Assembly (NCBI GenBank): GCA_034401135.1
Contig: JAWZSP010000002.1
Location: forward strand, 1,984,001 to 2,048,000
Direction of reading: 5' to 3'
From: Volutella citrinella
Taxonomy: Eukaryota; Ascomycota; Sordariomycetes; Hypocreales; Nectriaceae
Length of the DNA: 64,000 nt
Shown here piece after piece: positions 32,101-43,535 of this stretch; within the stretch, counting starts at the first letter, position 1, and each line of letters begins with the position of its first letter. The notes below the pieces were generated by a model that saw only the letters and a list, made by a program, of their open reading frames with translations, had not been told where the DNA came from and searched no databases. The position numbers and the translations under genes were made by a program.

Positions 32101-33479
32101 TTTAAAGCGGATTTGCGGGCACGTAAAAGGTACTATCGTCCGACAACATCCTGGTTCAAAGTGCTCATTTGTGGTCCTCGACGTTGCAGGGATCTACCGA
32201 CGGGTAGATTATCCGTCCGTCTGGCCCTGATGGCAGGCTCCCTCCCGACAAGGCGATTTGAGTTTCTCCCGACCCGCGAAGTTAGGGCGGAATACGCGTC
32301 ATTTGCAGGGCTTAGACCAAGCCAGGCCCCGCTGTGGCAATGTTCTAGAAAGCAGAGAAGCAGCAAGGCACGATGGCGTCCTCTGGCGTGTTTTGCCAGT
32401 GTTGACGGAAACGATGGACGGCGGCGCTTTGGCTGTTTCACAAAAAGCTTGCAAAAAAATCTACGAGCAGGAAAAACCTGGCAATCCTCCTCAATTGCTT
32501 CGAAACGGGCTTGAAACGGAAGGATCGCTCCCGGCCAGCGCCGAATCGCAGATCCACCGGGGGCCTCGCCTGGCCTCTGTTGGAATCAATCAACACTACC
32601 ATCATGTCCCTGGCTTCCACAGCAGGGAAGAGGGACAAGAGTGGGCTCCCGCGCGGCATGATCCAGACAATGAGGCTCGGCCGATGACACATTGGACGAA
32701 GTGAGCGCCGAGTACCACCGAGTGCCCACTCAGTCGTGGCATGATTGTCACTGCGCCTGCCTTATTCAGCGTTATTAAGCTTAAACCATTTCGTCTGGAA
32801 GCCCAAACCGCCGGCATGACACGCGGACCACCTCTAGGCGCATGTCATGCGTGGCCCGGGGTACCACGACTAAGGTGGTCGCATCATCAGCAGCCAGGAC
32901 GCATGTCACTGCGTAATAAATGCAGTATTGATCAATTCATCTTCATCGGGCCATAGTGAGCTTGATCGGAGAATTGTACATCGTCCACCGGTGGGGGGTC
33001 TCGCCCGAGGGTGCCGGACTAAGAGACCTGGAGTCTGGTAGTAGCGATTGATAACAGCCCTGCCAACGTCATCTCTGAGCCCCCCTCCCTCTAGCACGCC
33101 TTGGCCCTGTCGCCACACCCTTAGAGTTTACCTCCAACACGTCCAATCTCCGCGCGGCGGGGCAGGATCTCTGTGTTGACCCTTGTCCCGTCCACGGTAG
33201 TAGCTTCTTGGTTTCACCCGAGCCCGGCCATGGTCAATTGTGCTTGCGTACGCAATATCCGATGGGTCCTGAATTTGAATTTGAATTTGTCCGATGCCAA
33301 TGCTGCCGGCACCGGAGAGCGTTGGTTCCGTGTGCCGCCGTTGTGACCATGTTGCATATAATGAGGCCGTCATGCCCCCATCACCGAACTTACCGAGGAG
33401 TAAGACACACGTCCCGGTCCGTATCCATTCTTTTGCATCCTCTTAGCAGTAGCTGTATTATTCCTTCCCGTGCCTCGCC
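29128..33479. other. 4.35-kb gene-poor intergenic region
   Basis: Apart from the promoter of the secreted protein at its left edge and that of the FMN enzyme at its right edge, I see only short frames (under about 150 codons) with no recognisable domain, no convincing tRNA and no transposon ends. Composition is not obviously AT-rich, so strong RIP decay is not apparent. A short imperfect repeat of GAATTT occurs near 33269-33286. Confidence 0.5.
29231..29236 (-). promoter_or_regulatory. TATA box of the PAN-like secreted protein gene
   Basis: TATAAA on the minus strand, about 105 bp upstream of the ATG at 29127. A clear TATA box fits a strongly induced secreted-protein gene. Confidence 0.5.
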
Positions 33480-34947
33480 ATGCGTTACCAGCTTCTCGCC
33501 AGCGCCCTCGCCTCGAGCGCCATGGCCGCCCGGCCGTTCCTCGACCAGCCAGACACGGGCATCGACCTGGTCCTCAAGGACCTCCCCACCGGCGAGCTCC
33601 CCAAGATTGAGCAGATGGTTGGCGTCCCGGACTTTGAATGGGCCGCCCAGCGCTACCTGCCCACGCGCAACTACACCTACTACCGCAACGGCGCCGCCGG
33701 CGAGTGGTCGTTCCGCAACAACCTCGAGGCCTTCCAGCGCTACCGCTTCAAGCCTCGCACCATGGTCGACGTGACTAACATCGAGAGCACCCTACCGTGA
33801 GATGCTTCCCCCCAATGCAAACTCCTACTACGAAGCTGTCGCCGACTAACACGGGGCCATTAGCACCACCATCCTGGGCCACAACTTCTCGGCTCCCTTC
33901 TTCATCAGCCCCTGTGCCAACGGCGGCAACGCTCACCCCGATGCTGAGCTGAACTTTGTTAAGGGCGCCCACGAGGGCAACATCCTGTACATGGTAGGTC
34001 TTGAATCGACACGCGAATGTTGAGGGGTACGAATCTGACATTACAACGTGCAGCCCGCCCTCCTGGCCACCAAGACCATCGAGGAGATTGCCGCGGCCAA
34101 GGCCGAGGGGCAGGTCGTGTTCCAGCAGGTATGAATCAGCACATCGCAGAACATGGGAACTCGCAGACGACTGACAGACCGAAACAGCTGTACCTGAGCG
34201 GCAATGACACCGACAACCAGATCCTCTTTGATCGCACCAAGAAGGCCGGTGCCGATGCCATCGTCTTCACCATCGATTCGGCTGCCGATGGCAACCGACA
34301 CCGTGCTGCCCGCTTCGGTGTTGGCTCGGCGTAAGGCTCTCTCCCTGCAGCTTGGAAATGACTGTGAACATGGATGACGGCTGACTGAAACCCTGCTAAA
34401 GCGACTCCGAGTACACCAAAATCACCGTAAGATTGCTCTCCTATAAACCAGATGTGCACTCGAGCCGAAGCTGACTGTGAAACAGTGGGAGTTCTACGAG
34501 AAGCTCACCACCATGACCGACCTCCCTATTATCCTCAAGGGCATCGGCTCCGCTGCCGACGCCAAGCTCGCCGTCCAGCACAAGGTCCCTGCCATCGTCC
34601 TCTCCAACCACGGCGGCCGCCAGCTCGACGGCTCGCCCTCCCCGCTCGAGATCGCCCTCGAGATCTACGAGGAGTGCCCCGAGGTCTTCAAGCAGATCGA
34701 GGTCTACGCTGATGGCGGCGTCCGATACGGCGCCGATGTCCTCAAGCTGCTGTCGCTGGGCGTGCGAGCCGTCGGCATGGGTCGGCCCTTCATGTATGCC
34801 AACATCTTTGGTGTTGATGGTATTAAAAAGGTCATTAGCATCATGAAGCGCGAGATCTCTATTGATGCCGGCAACTTGGGCGTCCCTGACCTGAAGAAGA
34901 TTGACACCAGCTACGTCCGCTGGAAGCCCTCCGGCTGGGGCATGTAA
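33480..34947 (+). CDS. FMN-dependent 2-hydroxyacid oxidase/dehydrogenase with signal peptide
   Basis: Six exons: 33480-33796, 33864-33993, 34054-34128, 34188-34330, 34402-34426 (25 nt) and 34486-34947; total 383 aa. The N-terminus MRYQLLASALASSAMAARPF looks like a signal peptide, unusual for this mostly cytosolic, peroxisomal or mitochondrial family. There is no cytochrome b5 domain. Family marks: FKPRTMVDVTNI, FFISPCANGGNAHPDAEL, LPIILKGI (Lys contacting FMN), SNHGGRQLDG with the catalytic His and substrate Arg, then VYADGGVRYGADVLKLLSLG and VGMGRPF for the FMN phosphate. Members oxidise lactate, glycolate or mandelate-type acids, often making H2O2 with oxygen. A secreted or secretory-pathway peroxide producer is possible. 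Substrate is undecided. Confidence 0.88.
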
Positions 34948-36163
34948 GCGTGTGATGGAACGAGTTGAGATGTTATTCTTTGTATATATCAGGGCTTATG
35001 ATACCACGTGCGACCTTGAATGAATCAGACTTACATTTGAAAAATCCTGCTTGCTCCCGAGGCAAATCTTTTGTTTATCGTGTCCATATCTGGCGAAGAT
35101 GAGTGTAATTTCGCTGTTTAAATACACTGAAGATCTTCATGATCGTGAGTCCGGCACCTGCTGCTTGTTCCATCCAGCGAGGGCAACTGTGACAGATCGG
35201 GGTCCCATCTCATCTGCCGCAAAATTATGGGAGAGTTTCTGAGGAGCATCAACTGCAAAGTTGTGATAATGGCAATGTCTAAAGAGCAGAGGAAGACGAC
35301 CATGTAGATGATGCACCATCTTCTTCGAACGGACTGGGTTGTTGGGCTTTTAGCGCCACCTGGACCAAATCTGACGAAGCCCGGCCTCATTTATAAATGC
35401 TGCATCTCATACCAACTCTTTGAAGCTTATCTGCGAGGTCAGAGAGCATCGTGTGCGTCTAAGGAATACCATTCTTGCCTCCGATTTCAGATGAAGTAGT
35501 CTCCTAACGTGGATCGGATCACATTGATATTGGGACTTCAGCCAAGCCTGTGTTGCTATTTCGCCTTATGTGGCTATTGGAAGCAAGGCAATGGTGTAAG
35601 TTCACAGATTTGATTACCGAGACCATCTCACTCTCTTGTCGATGGACCTGACTGCATTTGGTAGACTGCCCGGCGAACACAACCCCTCAGATGTTGCTGC
35701 TTCCCGATACTCAACCATATCTCCAGCTGCCTGTTCATAGTCGAGCCCAACGTTGGACGCTATGAGAGCGTGGAATTCCTCCGACGCTTCAGCATTTCTC
35801 ATGATACTATGGATGTAGTATTGGAGTTACACTGCGTACATCAAGTCCTTAAATTTTCATGCTATAGTAAAATATCTATTATTTGGTACATTGTCCTCAT
35901 AGCCCACAGTATGACGTCTTGTCAAGACTTTCGATATCTGTCCCCCTGCGACATGCAAGTCGAACGCCGCTTATGAAGCATCAGTCTCTCTTTGCTTGGC
36001 CTCGGTGCTCTGACGTAGGCGTTGCAGTATCCATGCATGTAAATTGATGCAGCTCTGGCATCCAAGTTGATACGTTTGATACCTGGATCACGCAACCATT
36101 ATATGTACCGTCCTCTGCATATCTTGCCATTCTCGACCAGCAACCAAGCGTCCAGGCCAGCCG
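34948..36163. other. Intergenic, no gene seen
   Basis: About 1.2 kb between two genes pointing towards each other, mostly AT-richer non-coding sequence with short frames only. Confidence 0.5.
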
Positions 36164-37278
36164 TTAGCTTGTCTTCGTCTTTGTTCGAGCGACGACTATG
36201 ACAGCCTTTAGAACTTTCGTCTCATCGAACCACTTGAACAGCCTTCGTGCCAGCTTGAAGCCACCCAGTGACAGCCCATACTCCCCCAGGGCGCGATCAT
36301 GATCGTCGAGGAACTTGACTAGCCCCTGGAACACATGTTCCGTCACATCGCGCATCGACACTAGGTCCTTGTCATACCCGCACTCTGCCAGCTGGTCCTT
36401 GTATTCCGCCTCGGTGAGGAAGGTCCGCACGGGGCAGCCCATCATGACCCCGATTGCGCGGGCAATCATCTTGTTGCGCCAGGAGGCCGAGTCGCTGAGC
36501 AGCATATCAAACACCATGATCTGGGCTCCGAGGTGGCTGGAGGCGTACTTGAAGACGGGCTTGCGCGATGGGGAGAAGTGGTACAGGCAGTCGAGGGCAA
36601 GCAGCCATCGCTCGGTGACCCTGTCGTCGGCCAGCGACTCGACGGCACTCGTCTCGCGGGCGCTCCAGGTCTCCGGCTTGGCCGCGTTTGCGCAGAAGAG
36701 GCTGAAGTCGTCGACGCTTAGGCCGGGCACTGCCGCGCTCGCCACTTCGCGGTAGATGCGGCGCTGGGCCGTCTCGACCTGTGCTTGGTTGAGGGTGAGC
36801 CCGACGTACTTGAACTCGGGCCATCCGGCACCCTTGGCAAGGCGCGCCAGCTCCCACGTCTGGTCGCCGCAGCCGAAACCCAAGTCCATGATCCCAAGCG
36901 CGCCGGGTGACTCGTTCGACTCGTCTCCGTGGGAACGGTCCAAGATTCCCGACATGGCCACAACCTCCTTGAGCAGCCCGACGCATGCTTCCTCAAACTT
37001 GCGGACAGGTTTTCCCTCAGCATCGGTCCTGAGAGGTTGTGAGCGTCAGTTGTCAGGGGCTCATGATCGGGTGGTAATGCGTATTAGTCTTACCAGTAGC
37101 CAACGTTCATCCACATCGTCTTGAGCGGCGTCTGCAGATTGAGCTTCCAATGTCCCAGTCCATAAATGTCCGTCCTCTTCAGCGCTGTGGCTGCAATGAC
37201 GACGGCTAGGAGCACAGTGGCTGCCACGCCCACAAAGAAGCCTATCGCGAACCCATGACCTGGGGAGAGTGAGTCCAT
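36164..37278 (-). CDS. Membrane-anchored SAM-dependent methyltransferase
   Basis: Two exons, 37278-37094 and 37028-36164 (65-bp intron), encode 349 aa. Residues about 8-33 form one transmembrane helix (GFAIGFFVGVAATVLLAVVI). The class I fold follows: MWMNVGYWTDAEG, then SAM motif I IMDLGFGCGDQTWELA, YVGLTLNQAQVETAQRR and LLALDCLYHFSPSRK. The GYW...FEEAC lead-in resembles small-molecule or lipid methyltransferases rather than protein or RNA enzymes. The membrane anchor suggests a lipid substrate. The next gene upstream on the same strand, about 700 bp away, encodes an amine-oxidase-like flavoprotein, a partner often seen beside fatty-acid methyltransferases in bacteria. Fold is sure; substrate unknown. 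Confidence 0.82.
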
Positions 37279-37993
37279 GGCGCCGGTTGAGCCGTATCAA
37301 TCCAGCGGTCGTGTCGTCGCTGTCGTGAGGTGTGAGGCGTGGAGACGATTTCAACCCAGGGGCGGCCTAGAGACGTCAGTCCCATCAGTGGCTGAGCAGG
37401 GCGGGACCGTGTCAGATTCGGGGGCGACGTCCCACTATCAGGCCTGGACACTACGGTGCCCTAGAGCTACAGGGAGCCGAGGCCTTGGCCAGGGCCTTCC
37501 ATCCAAGCTGTGACGGGGCCAACGGTTATGCGCATTGGAATCACGACGGCAGAAGTTGGCAGCCACCAGGCGCAATTGAACTTTATGATAAATCTAAACA
37601 TAAAAATCTTGTGGCCTCTTGCTCTTCTAATAAATTAAATGTCTTGTCGGTTCGTAGCGGACGGCGCGCTGGTCACGTGGCTGGCTGCTGTGATGCGCTG
37701 CGACTTCCAGACCCAGGTCGGCGGACCTTCCTCACTACCACCTTCCATGGCACTTGGTGTACTCACTCCATCACATCCCAGCAGTTGCCATTGCTTCGCC
37801 GTGTCTTCTCCGATGCGTGAAGCGACAGGCTCATGGCCTTTCGCAAGGCTAGATCATGTGTCTGTCAGTCCACTTCCTCGATACGCAGCCTGGAACAGTC
37901 CTCTACGACAACTCCGACAAAAAAGCACACTCCAGTGGTATCATCCATCATCATTCATGTCGCCGCTGCATGCAATCAGACCAGCTGGTGAAA
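37279..37993. other. Intergenic, no gene seen
   Basis: 715 bp between the methyltransferase start and the flavoprotein stop; it must hold the methyltransferase promoter. Short frames only. Confidence 0.5.
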
Positions 37994-39608
37994 TTATTTC
38001 CTCCATGGAATCGCGACTCCGAAATCTTGGGCGACTTGCATGGCAGATACAACGCAGCCCTCCAGAAGTACCATCCCATCCCAGCACCAGGCGCCCGTCA
38101 GCCAAACGTTGTCTTGGCCGCTGACCCAGCCTGGGGCGGGCTGCTCGCCATCCAGCTTCTTGGACTCGTCGCTGTTGCCGCCTCTGCCCATGATGCTCTC
38201 GATGATTGCCCTGCTCTCCACCGTCCTCAACGTTCTTGTGAAGCGAGCCGTGTGCAAGGCTCGCTTGAGCTCTGCGCTGCCGTCCAATGGGCAAGTGCTC
38301 ACCACCGCTCCGCTTGGCATCGAGTGCAAGGCCTCGGTCGTCGAGCCATCAGATTGCGAAAAGTGCGTTCTCAGTGTCAGCACCTGGGAAGACATTGTGT
38401 CTCCAACATGGTGCGAGCATGCCATGAGCTCCTCCTCTTGGGCGCCCGCATCCACAGTGTGGTAGTTCGACTGCCCCTGAAATGCGCCTGGGCTCAGCAC
38501 TGAGCTCTCGACTCGTTTCGTGGGAATCTTCCCCATGGTTGACGCCAGTGGCCGAAAGACCTTGCCCACAACGTCGGGCGATACTCCGAGGATGACTCGA
38601 TCGAATGTCTCCTCCTGGACATTGCCAGTCCAATTCTCCGTCGTCCTCCATCGGACCGTGACCCGTGAGCTCTCCGACTCAGGGACCACCTCCACCACCG
38701 AGCTGCGCAACCGCACGTCCGAGATGCCCTTGGCTAGGCTCAGCTGCACTTGACTTACCCCTCCACAGACGGTGTAATGATGCTTGCCGTGCGACGCCTT
38801 CTTGTAGCTGACAAGATCGCTCGCGGGGAACGCAAGAAGCTCGTCATGGGAGCACGTCGACACACTGCTAATGAGTGGAAGAAGGTAGTGCGTGGCATAG
38901 CGCTGGGGGATCCAGATGCGTCGCAGGTATTCGGCAAACGACTCGGCGCCTCTACCTTGGCTCGGTCCGTCCCGAGGCTGAACCAGAAAGCATGCTGCCG
39001 AGTACCAGAAGTGACATAGAATGAGGTACAAGATCTCAAAAATATGTGCGACGACGCCACGGGACGCGGGCCATGGTGGAGGTGTCTGGTGCAGATTGGA
39101 TGCATGGACGAAGTAGCTCCCTGGCTCCGCGCCAGCGTTGTGAGGGCCAGCAGGAAGCGACTCCCACTTGCTCCTCTGACTCTCTGCCGTCAGGTAGGCC
39201 TTGACGAAGACGAAGAGGAAGCGAATTGGGTGCAGCGGGATCCCCAAGTGGTGGTACATGTCCAGAAGGTTGGCGTAGTAGCCACCAGCGCTCGCGCGCA
39301 TGGGTAAGTCAATTCGCTCAGTGATTCCCGTCTTATCATTACGAACAGCTACTGACGCCGAGTCGAATGACAAGTTGTCGGCCTGGCGCGAGTGATGATG
39401 ACGTTAGCTCTCTCTCTCTCTCTCGGCTGGAAGCAGTGGCGAGTGGTTGGAAGGGACCAACCTGTTCGAAAAGTGTCACGGCGTATCGTTGCTGCGCGTC
39501 GTGGTGCAGCAGGTAGGCCGTTGTGAGGCCAGCGAGACCCGTGCCGACAATGGCTACTCGTGTTTTCGGGCGCTCATGCTCCCTCACATGGTTATCTGAG
39601 GCGGCCAT
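37994..39608 (-). CDS. FAD/NAD(P)-binding amine-oxidase-like flavoprotein
   Basis: Two exons, 39608-39462 and 39382-37994 (79-bp intron), give 511 aa. The ATG at 39608 is used; the longer frame begins at a TTG. RVAIVGTGLAGLTTAYLL near residue 18 is the GxGxxG dinucleotide fold and VTLFEQADNLSF its second strand. GGYYANLLDMYHHLGIPLHP fits the COG2907-like flavoprotein family, and the C-terminal VWLTGAWCWDGMVLLEG is the final FAD-contact motif. In bacteria this family is often coded beside cyclopropane or other fatty-acid methyltransferases. With the methyltransferase next door this could be a lipid-modification pair. The FAD cofactor is sure; reaction unknown. Confidence 0.78.
39408..39424. 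repeat. (CT)n microsatellite inside a flavoprotein-gene intron
   Basis: A 17-bp CT run within the 79-bp intron 39461-39383. On the coding strand it reads as a GA repeat just before the branch region, so length changes could affect splicing. Confidence 0.7.
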
Positions 39609-42600
39609 GGTCCTCAATCTCGTCAAGAAAAGTGTATGTACAAGGAAGCTTCATCGCTTTCTCAAAAGCACCGGACCCCTGGCATTATCCACAATCGTAT
39701 TCGGAACTACCCTGACACCAAACCTGTTACAAATGGTAGGTGCTATGGTAGGTCATGTGCCTGCAACATTGCCGAGGCAGGTCTCTCTGACTTCTACGGC
39801 CTCTAATTATATCCTGCTACGGGGACGAACGAAAGCATGGCGGCGGCCGCGATTCCTTCGTCTTGTCTTGGTTCGTTCGCATTAGATGTGAATCTGATGA
39901 GCTTTGACGAGAGAACCCATCCAAGCTCATTTTTACAGCTTTTTACACCCACTAAATATATTTAGGCTTTGCGCCCCTGACCCTGAACCCGCCATCCGCC
40001 CTGCGCCTTACCAGGATGCAAGCGTGGCGTTCCTCGCTGAGCAGCAACAAGTCTATTGTCGCACAAGTCTATCTTTCGCCCATGATTCTCCCTGGTGCTT
40101 TGAGAGAATCCCTCACACTCTTCCAAAACACCTGGAGAGGCCTCCGCACGTCAATGCCCTTGTCTCCGTGTTTTGGGGGCCCCTGAAGCTTGGGGGACTT
40201 GTGCCACCCTGTCGACGATTTTTAGCTGCTCGGCTCTTCCCCATCAGGAATAGAAGTGCAACGGCGTGGCTCTTGCGCCGGCGGCTGATTTGATTTGGCC
40301 GTGCCCGATTGGCAGCCAGTCCATGACATAATCGCGCCATGAGGACGGATGCTTCCCTCGCTTCTGTGGTGGAAATAACGGGCATTTGGCGTTGGACCCC
40401 AAGCAGTTCTGATCAATTCCAAATTATTTAGCCTGCGATGTCACAAGACGTCGCAAACCCAGCAACATCCAACACAACTGCCGCGATTTCCGTGCAAGCT
40501 TGCGTAGTAGCGTCTGGTCGTCAACTGGGAGAGAAACTCTTCCGCCCCGCCAACCACTGAGCTCCCCATATATCTCGTTTGAGAAATACGCCCCGCCTCC
40601 GCTCAGTCACAAACAGTGTCTCAGCAGCTCAAAGCTACACATGAATCGCCAGATGGTTTCTCATCACGAGGTTGTAGTTATCTTTCAACTGTTGAAAACT
40701 GAGCTCGGCGACTATGGGACGCCTTGAAAGGCTCACTCCAGAGCGGCCTTGCTTCAGAATGGTTCCCGGCCGTACCTGCGAAGCCAATGAATGCCTGGAT
40801 CCTATTGAGATTGCAATGCTATTGCCAATGACATGAAGAACGCATGCACCCCGCAGATGGCCTGCTGAGACTAGTGCGGGCACCCGCGGAGAAGACAGAT
40901 CTCAAAGATGTGATCCGGGGCCCAAGTTGGCCTAGGCGGGAGTGATTCAACAACGGTCGTCCTTCGGCTGTCGATTCTTTCACAAGGCACTCATTGATGG
41001 CACCAAGCACGTGTCCAACCACCCTTTTTCCTTGGGTAGCCCACAGCTTGGAGACGAAGCCTAACATGCAGGGCCGAAGGGCGAGTATCGTACAGAGCTT
41101 GTATCAATCGACCAAAGCTTCGTCAGTTGACCCCACCAAGTCAACGTTGGGGCCAGAGCAACGCCAGCCTCATCAGCAGCATTTCTTTTTATTAATTAAT
41201 GACTCAATTGCGGCCAAGGATTGGCTTGTGCTACCCGATCGACCCGGGCGGTTCCGGTCATACAGATGTGGCGTGCCGAAGTCTGACGCAGCAACTCCAC
41301 GGGCAGCCTCACTCACTGCAGCCAGGATCCAGATGGACGACGCAGCCTGCACGCCTCACCAAACCATTGAAGGAAGATGCCTCGACCGCACCAACGTTGG
41401 CAACAGAGGTTCCGTTGGCTTTGACGTCATCCAGACCTGCCAATTGACACGACAGAGCACCAACCGGCGAGCTCAATTGCTGGTGGCCGAGAGCGGCGGC
41501 ACAGCTTCAGATCTGGCCGAAGCACGACGACGTGCGTATGTGGCGGGCCTCGCCTCAGATTGTCGCGTCTGGTATGCCGATGCCCCTGTCAAATGGCACG
41601 TTGGTACTCGGACGGGCCAGCAGAGGAGCCGCCGGAGGCAGGCAGGCAGACAGCGAGCAGGCAAGGACCAAGGACGAAGGATGACAGGACGAGATTGCCA
41701 GCACCGGGTCCTACATATACCCTGAGCCATGCTAATTCTGGAGCTCCACGGTGCCTTGGGCCTTGGCTACAGACAGAGACCGGTACCTGTGGCGGCGTTG
41801 CTAGTCCTTGTTTCTCGCGATCAGGGGACAGGGCCGGCTCGACTTCATTCGCTTGAGGCTTGAACCGACAGGGGAATCTCCCGATGGTGGGGAAGGGCGG
41901 GAACCAGATGGACCCCGATCCACTGCGGTGCTCAGCTCTGAGCTGTCCCGGCATGAGATGTCGCGCAGAGAGCTGCGAATGGCCCAACTAGGTGCAGGCC
42001 ATGTGCGCTGGCATGGCGTGCGCAGGGCGGCATTGGCATGGATCCCCCAGATCGCGGGCCGCGGGGAGGGAAGGGGGGGCGGCTGTCGTGCATCGTTCCG
42101 ACATGGCCTCGCTTGCCCGTCTCCGGCAGCCGTCGGCGTATCCTCGCTATATAATACGCTGGACAGACAAGACTGCGACTCCGTCTCCCAGGCATCGAGA
42201 GAGCTAGACGGAGATTTCGCCGATCTGTACAGCTTCATCTAAGCCCAAGCCCACCCCGCCCGCCGACCCGCATCTCGTAACCACCTCGTTGCCGGCACGA
42301 CCAACGAGTTTGATACCCAATCCGCAACGGCGACAGCGCCAACGCAGAAGTGAGCGTCATCGTCATCATCCCATCGTCCCATTCATCCACCCGCCTTGCT
42401 GCTGTGCATAGCACGCGCGGGGTCACTCCTCGATTGCATCACATCGCATCGCATCGCCGCCGAGCCGAGAGGCCCCCAGGAACCATTTTAAGCCCGTAAC
42501 CCCCCCCAAGTAGCCAACCTGTCTCTCCCTCGCTCCCTCTCCAAGCTCCTCAAGCGCCGAAAGGAAAAGAAAAAACAGAAGCTGAGCCGGTCAAACTCGA

Positions 42601-42656
42601 TTGCGACCACCGACAGCGCCTCTACCTCGACGCCCTCCATCCCCCCCCTCGACTTC
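39609..42656. other. 3-kb gene-poor intergenic region
   Basis: The longest frame (40994-41725) lacks domain character and coding-like composition. A GC-rich frame at 41808-42242 is also unconvincing. Close to the right end (about 42500-42656) the frame of the Pro-rich protein is open and rich in Lys/Arg/Ser, so its true start or an upstream exon may lie here; a GTGAGC donor near 42351 is a candidate. Confidence 0.45.
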
Positions 42657-43271
42657 ATGTCTGACGACGAGAAGGCCGAGGAACCTCCTAAGGAGGTCTT
42701 CGTCGAGGAGCCCAAGCCCGTGGAGCCTGAGCCCGTGGAACCTCCCAAGCCCGATCCCCCCAAGCCTGAGCCCAAGGTCGAGGAGCCTCCCAAGCCCAAG
42801 GACCCCGAGCCCGAGCCGGCACCTCCGCCTCCTCCTGCTCCCCCCGCCGCTTCTGTCGAGCAGCCCAAGCCCGTGCCCAAGCCGGCGCCCAAGGCCGCAC
42901 CCAAGGCAGCCCCCAAGGCCGCGCCCAAGCCGTCAAAGGCGACCACCCCAGGCCTGGGAGCAGCTCCAGCGAGGTCCGCCCCGGCTCAGAGCGCCCCGGC
43001 GCCCAACACGGCCGTCGTCGCTGCCGGTGTCGTCGCTCCCTCGGGTGCCGCCTCCGTTCCCGGCGTATCTCTGCCCCCGGGCGTTGCTGCGCCCCCCGTC
43101 ATCGCCGATGCTCCGGCGCGCGCGGCCCCGCCTTCCGTGGCCCCCCCGCCGTCCAGGGCCGCTACCCCTCCGGTCAGGGCCGCCCCGCTCATCGCCTCGC
43201 CTCCTCTCCGAGCCCAGGCCCCGAGCCGGGCTAGCCTGCCGGCATACACCCTGATTTCGAGCGCGGCATAG
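42657..43271 (+). CDS. Pro/Ala/Lys-rich low-complexity protein
   Basis: 204 codons from the ATG at 42657. The first half is acidic and Pro-rich (repeats of EPPKP/EPKPVEP), followed by an Ala-Pro-Lys block (PKAAPKAAPKAAPK) and a Pro/Ala/Ser-rich tail. No fold, signal peptide or membrane segment. In frame upstream, from about 42500, the sequence reads as a basic stretch (LLKRRKEKKKQKLSRSNS) and then a Ser/Thr-rich one, which looks coding but has no ATG. The real protein may therefore be longer, with the N-terminus in an upstream exon. Long GC-rich frames on the other strand mirror the repeats. Real-gene status is moderately likely; function unknown. Confidence 0.55.
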   Translation: MSDDEKAEEPPKEVFVEEPKPVEPEPVEPPKPDPPKPEPKVEEPPKPKDPEPEPAPPPPPAPPAASVEQPKPVPKPAPKAAPKAAPKAAPKPSKATTPGLGAAPARSAPAQSAPAPNTAVVAAGVVAPSGAASVPGVSLPPGVAAPPVIADAPARAAPPSVAPPPSRAATPPVRAAPLIASPPLRAQAPSRASLPAYTLISSAA

Positions 43272-43535
43272 CTTTTTGACATGCCGTGACCCGTTAAACT
43301 GTCAAATTGGCGAATTCCCGGTCCGTCTGGTGTGAAGCTCGATGGCCCGGGCCCATTTCGTTGTCATGCACCAGATTGATGAGACATGGACACTCGACTT
43401 ACGTTTCTTATGTATAATGTGGATGTTTGGCATAAATAAAACATTTTTTTTATTGAATTCGTCTCTATTTCGACCAAGCTCAGTTACTCCATGGAGCAAT
43501 GAGGCACATCATTCCCTGGGCACTGCTCCGACGAA

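Noticed and set aside
29128..33479. Transposon or CRISPR-like structure in the gene-poor gap
   Set aside because: I found no terminal repeats, transposase-like frame or regular spaced repeats; CRISPR is not expected in fungi.
40994..41725. 243-codon plus-strand frame
   Set aside because: Mixed polar composition, no domain, no conserved-looking core and no splice context; treated as chance.
41808..42242. 144-codon frames on both strands
   Set aside because: GC-rich, Arg/Gly-rich translations on overlapping strands; no evidence for either.
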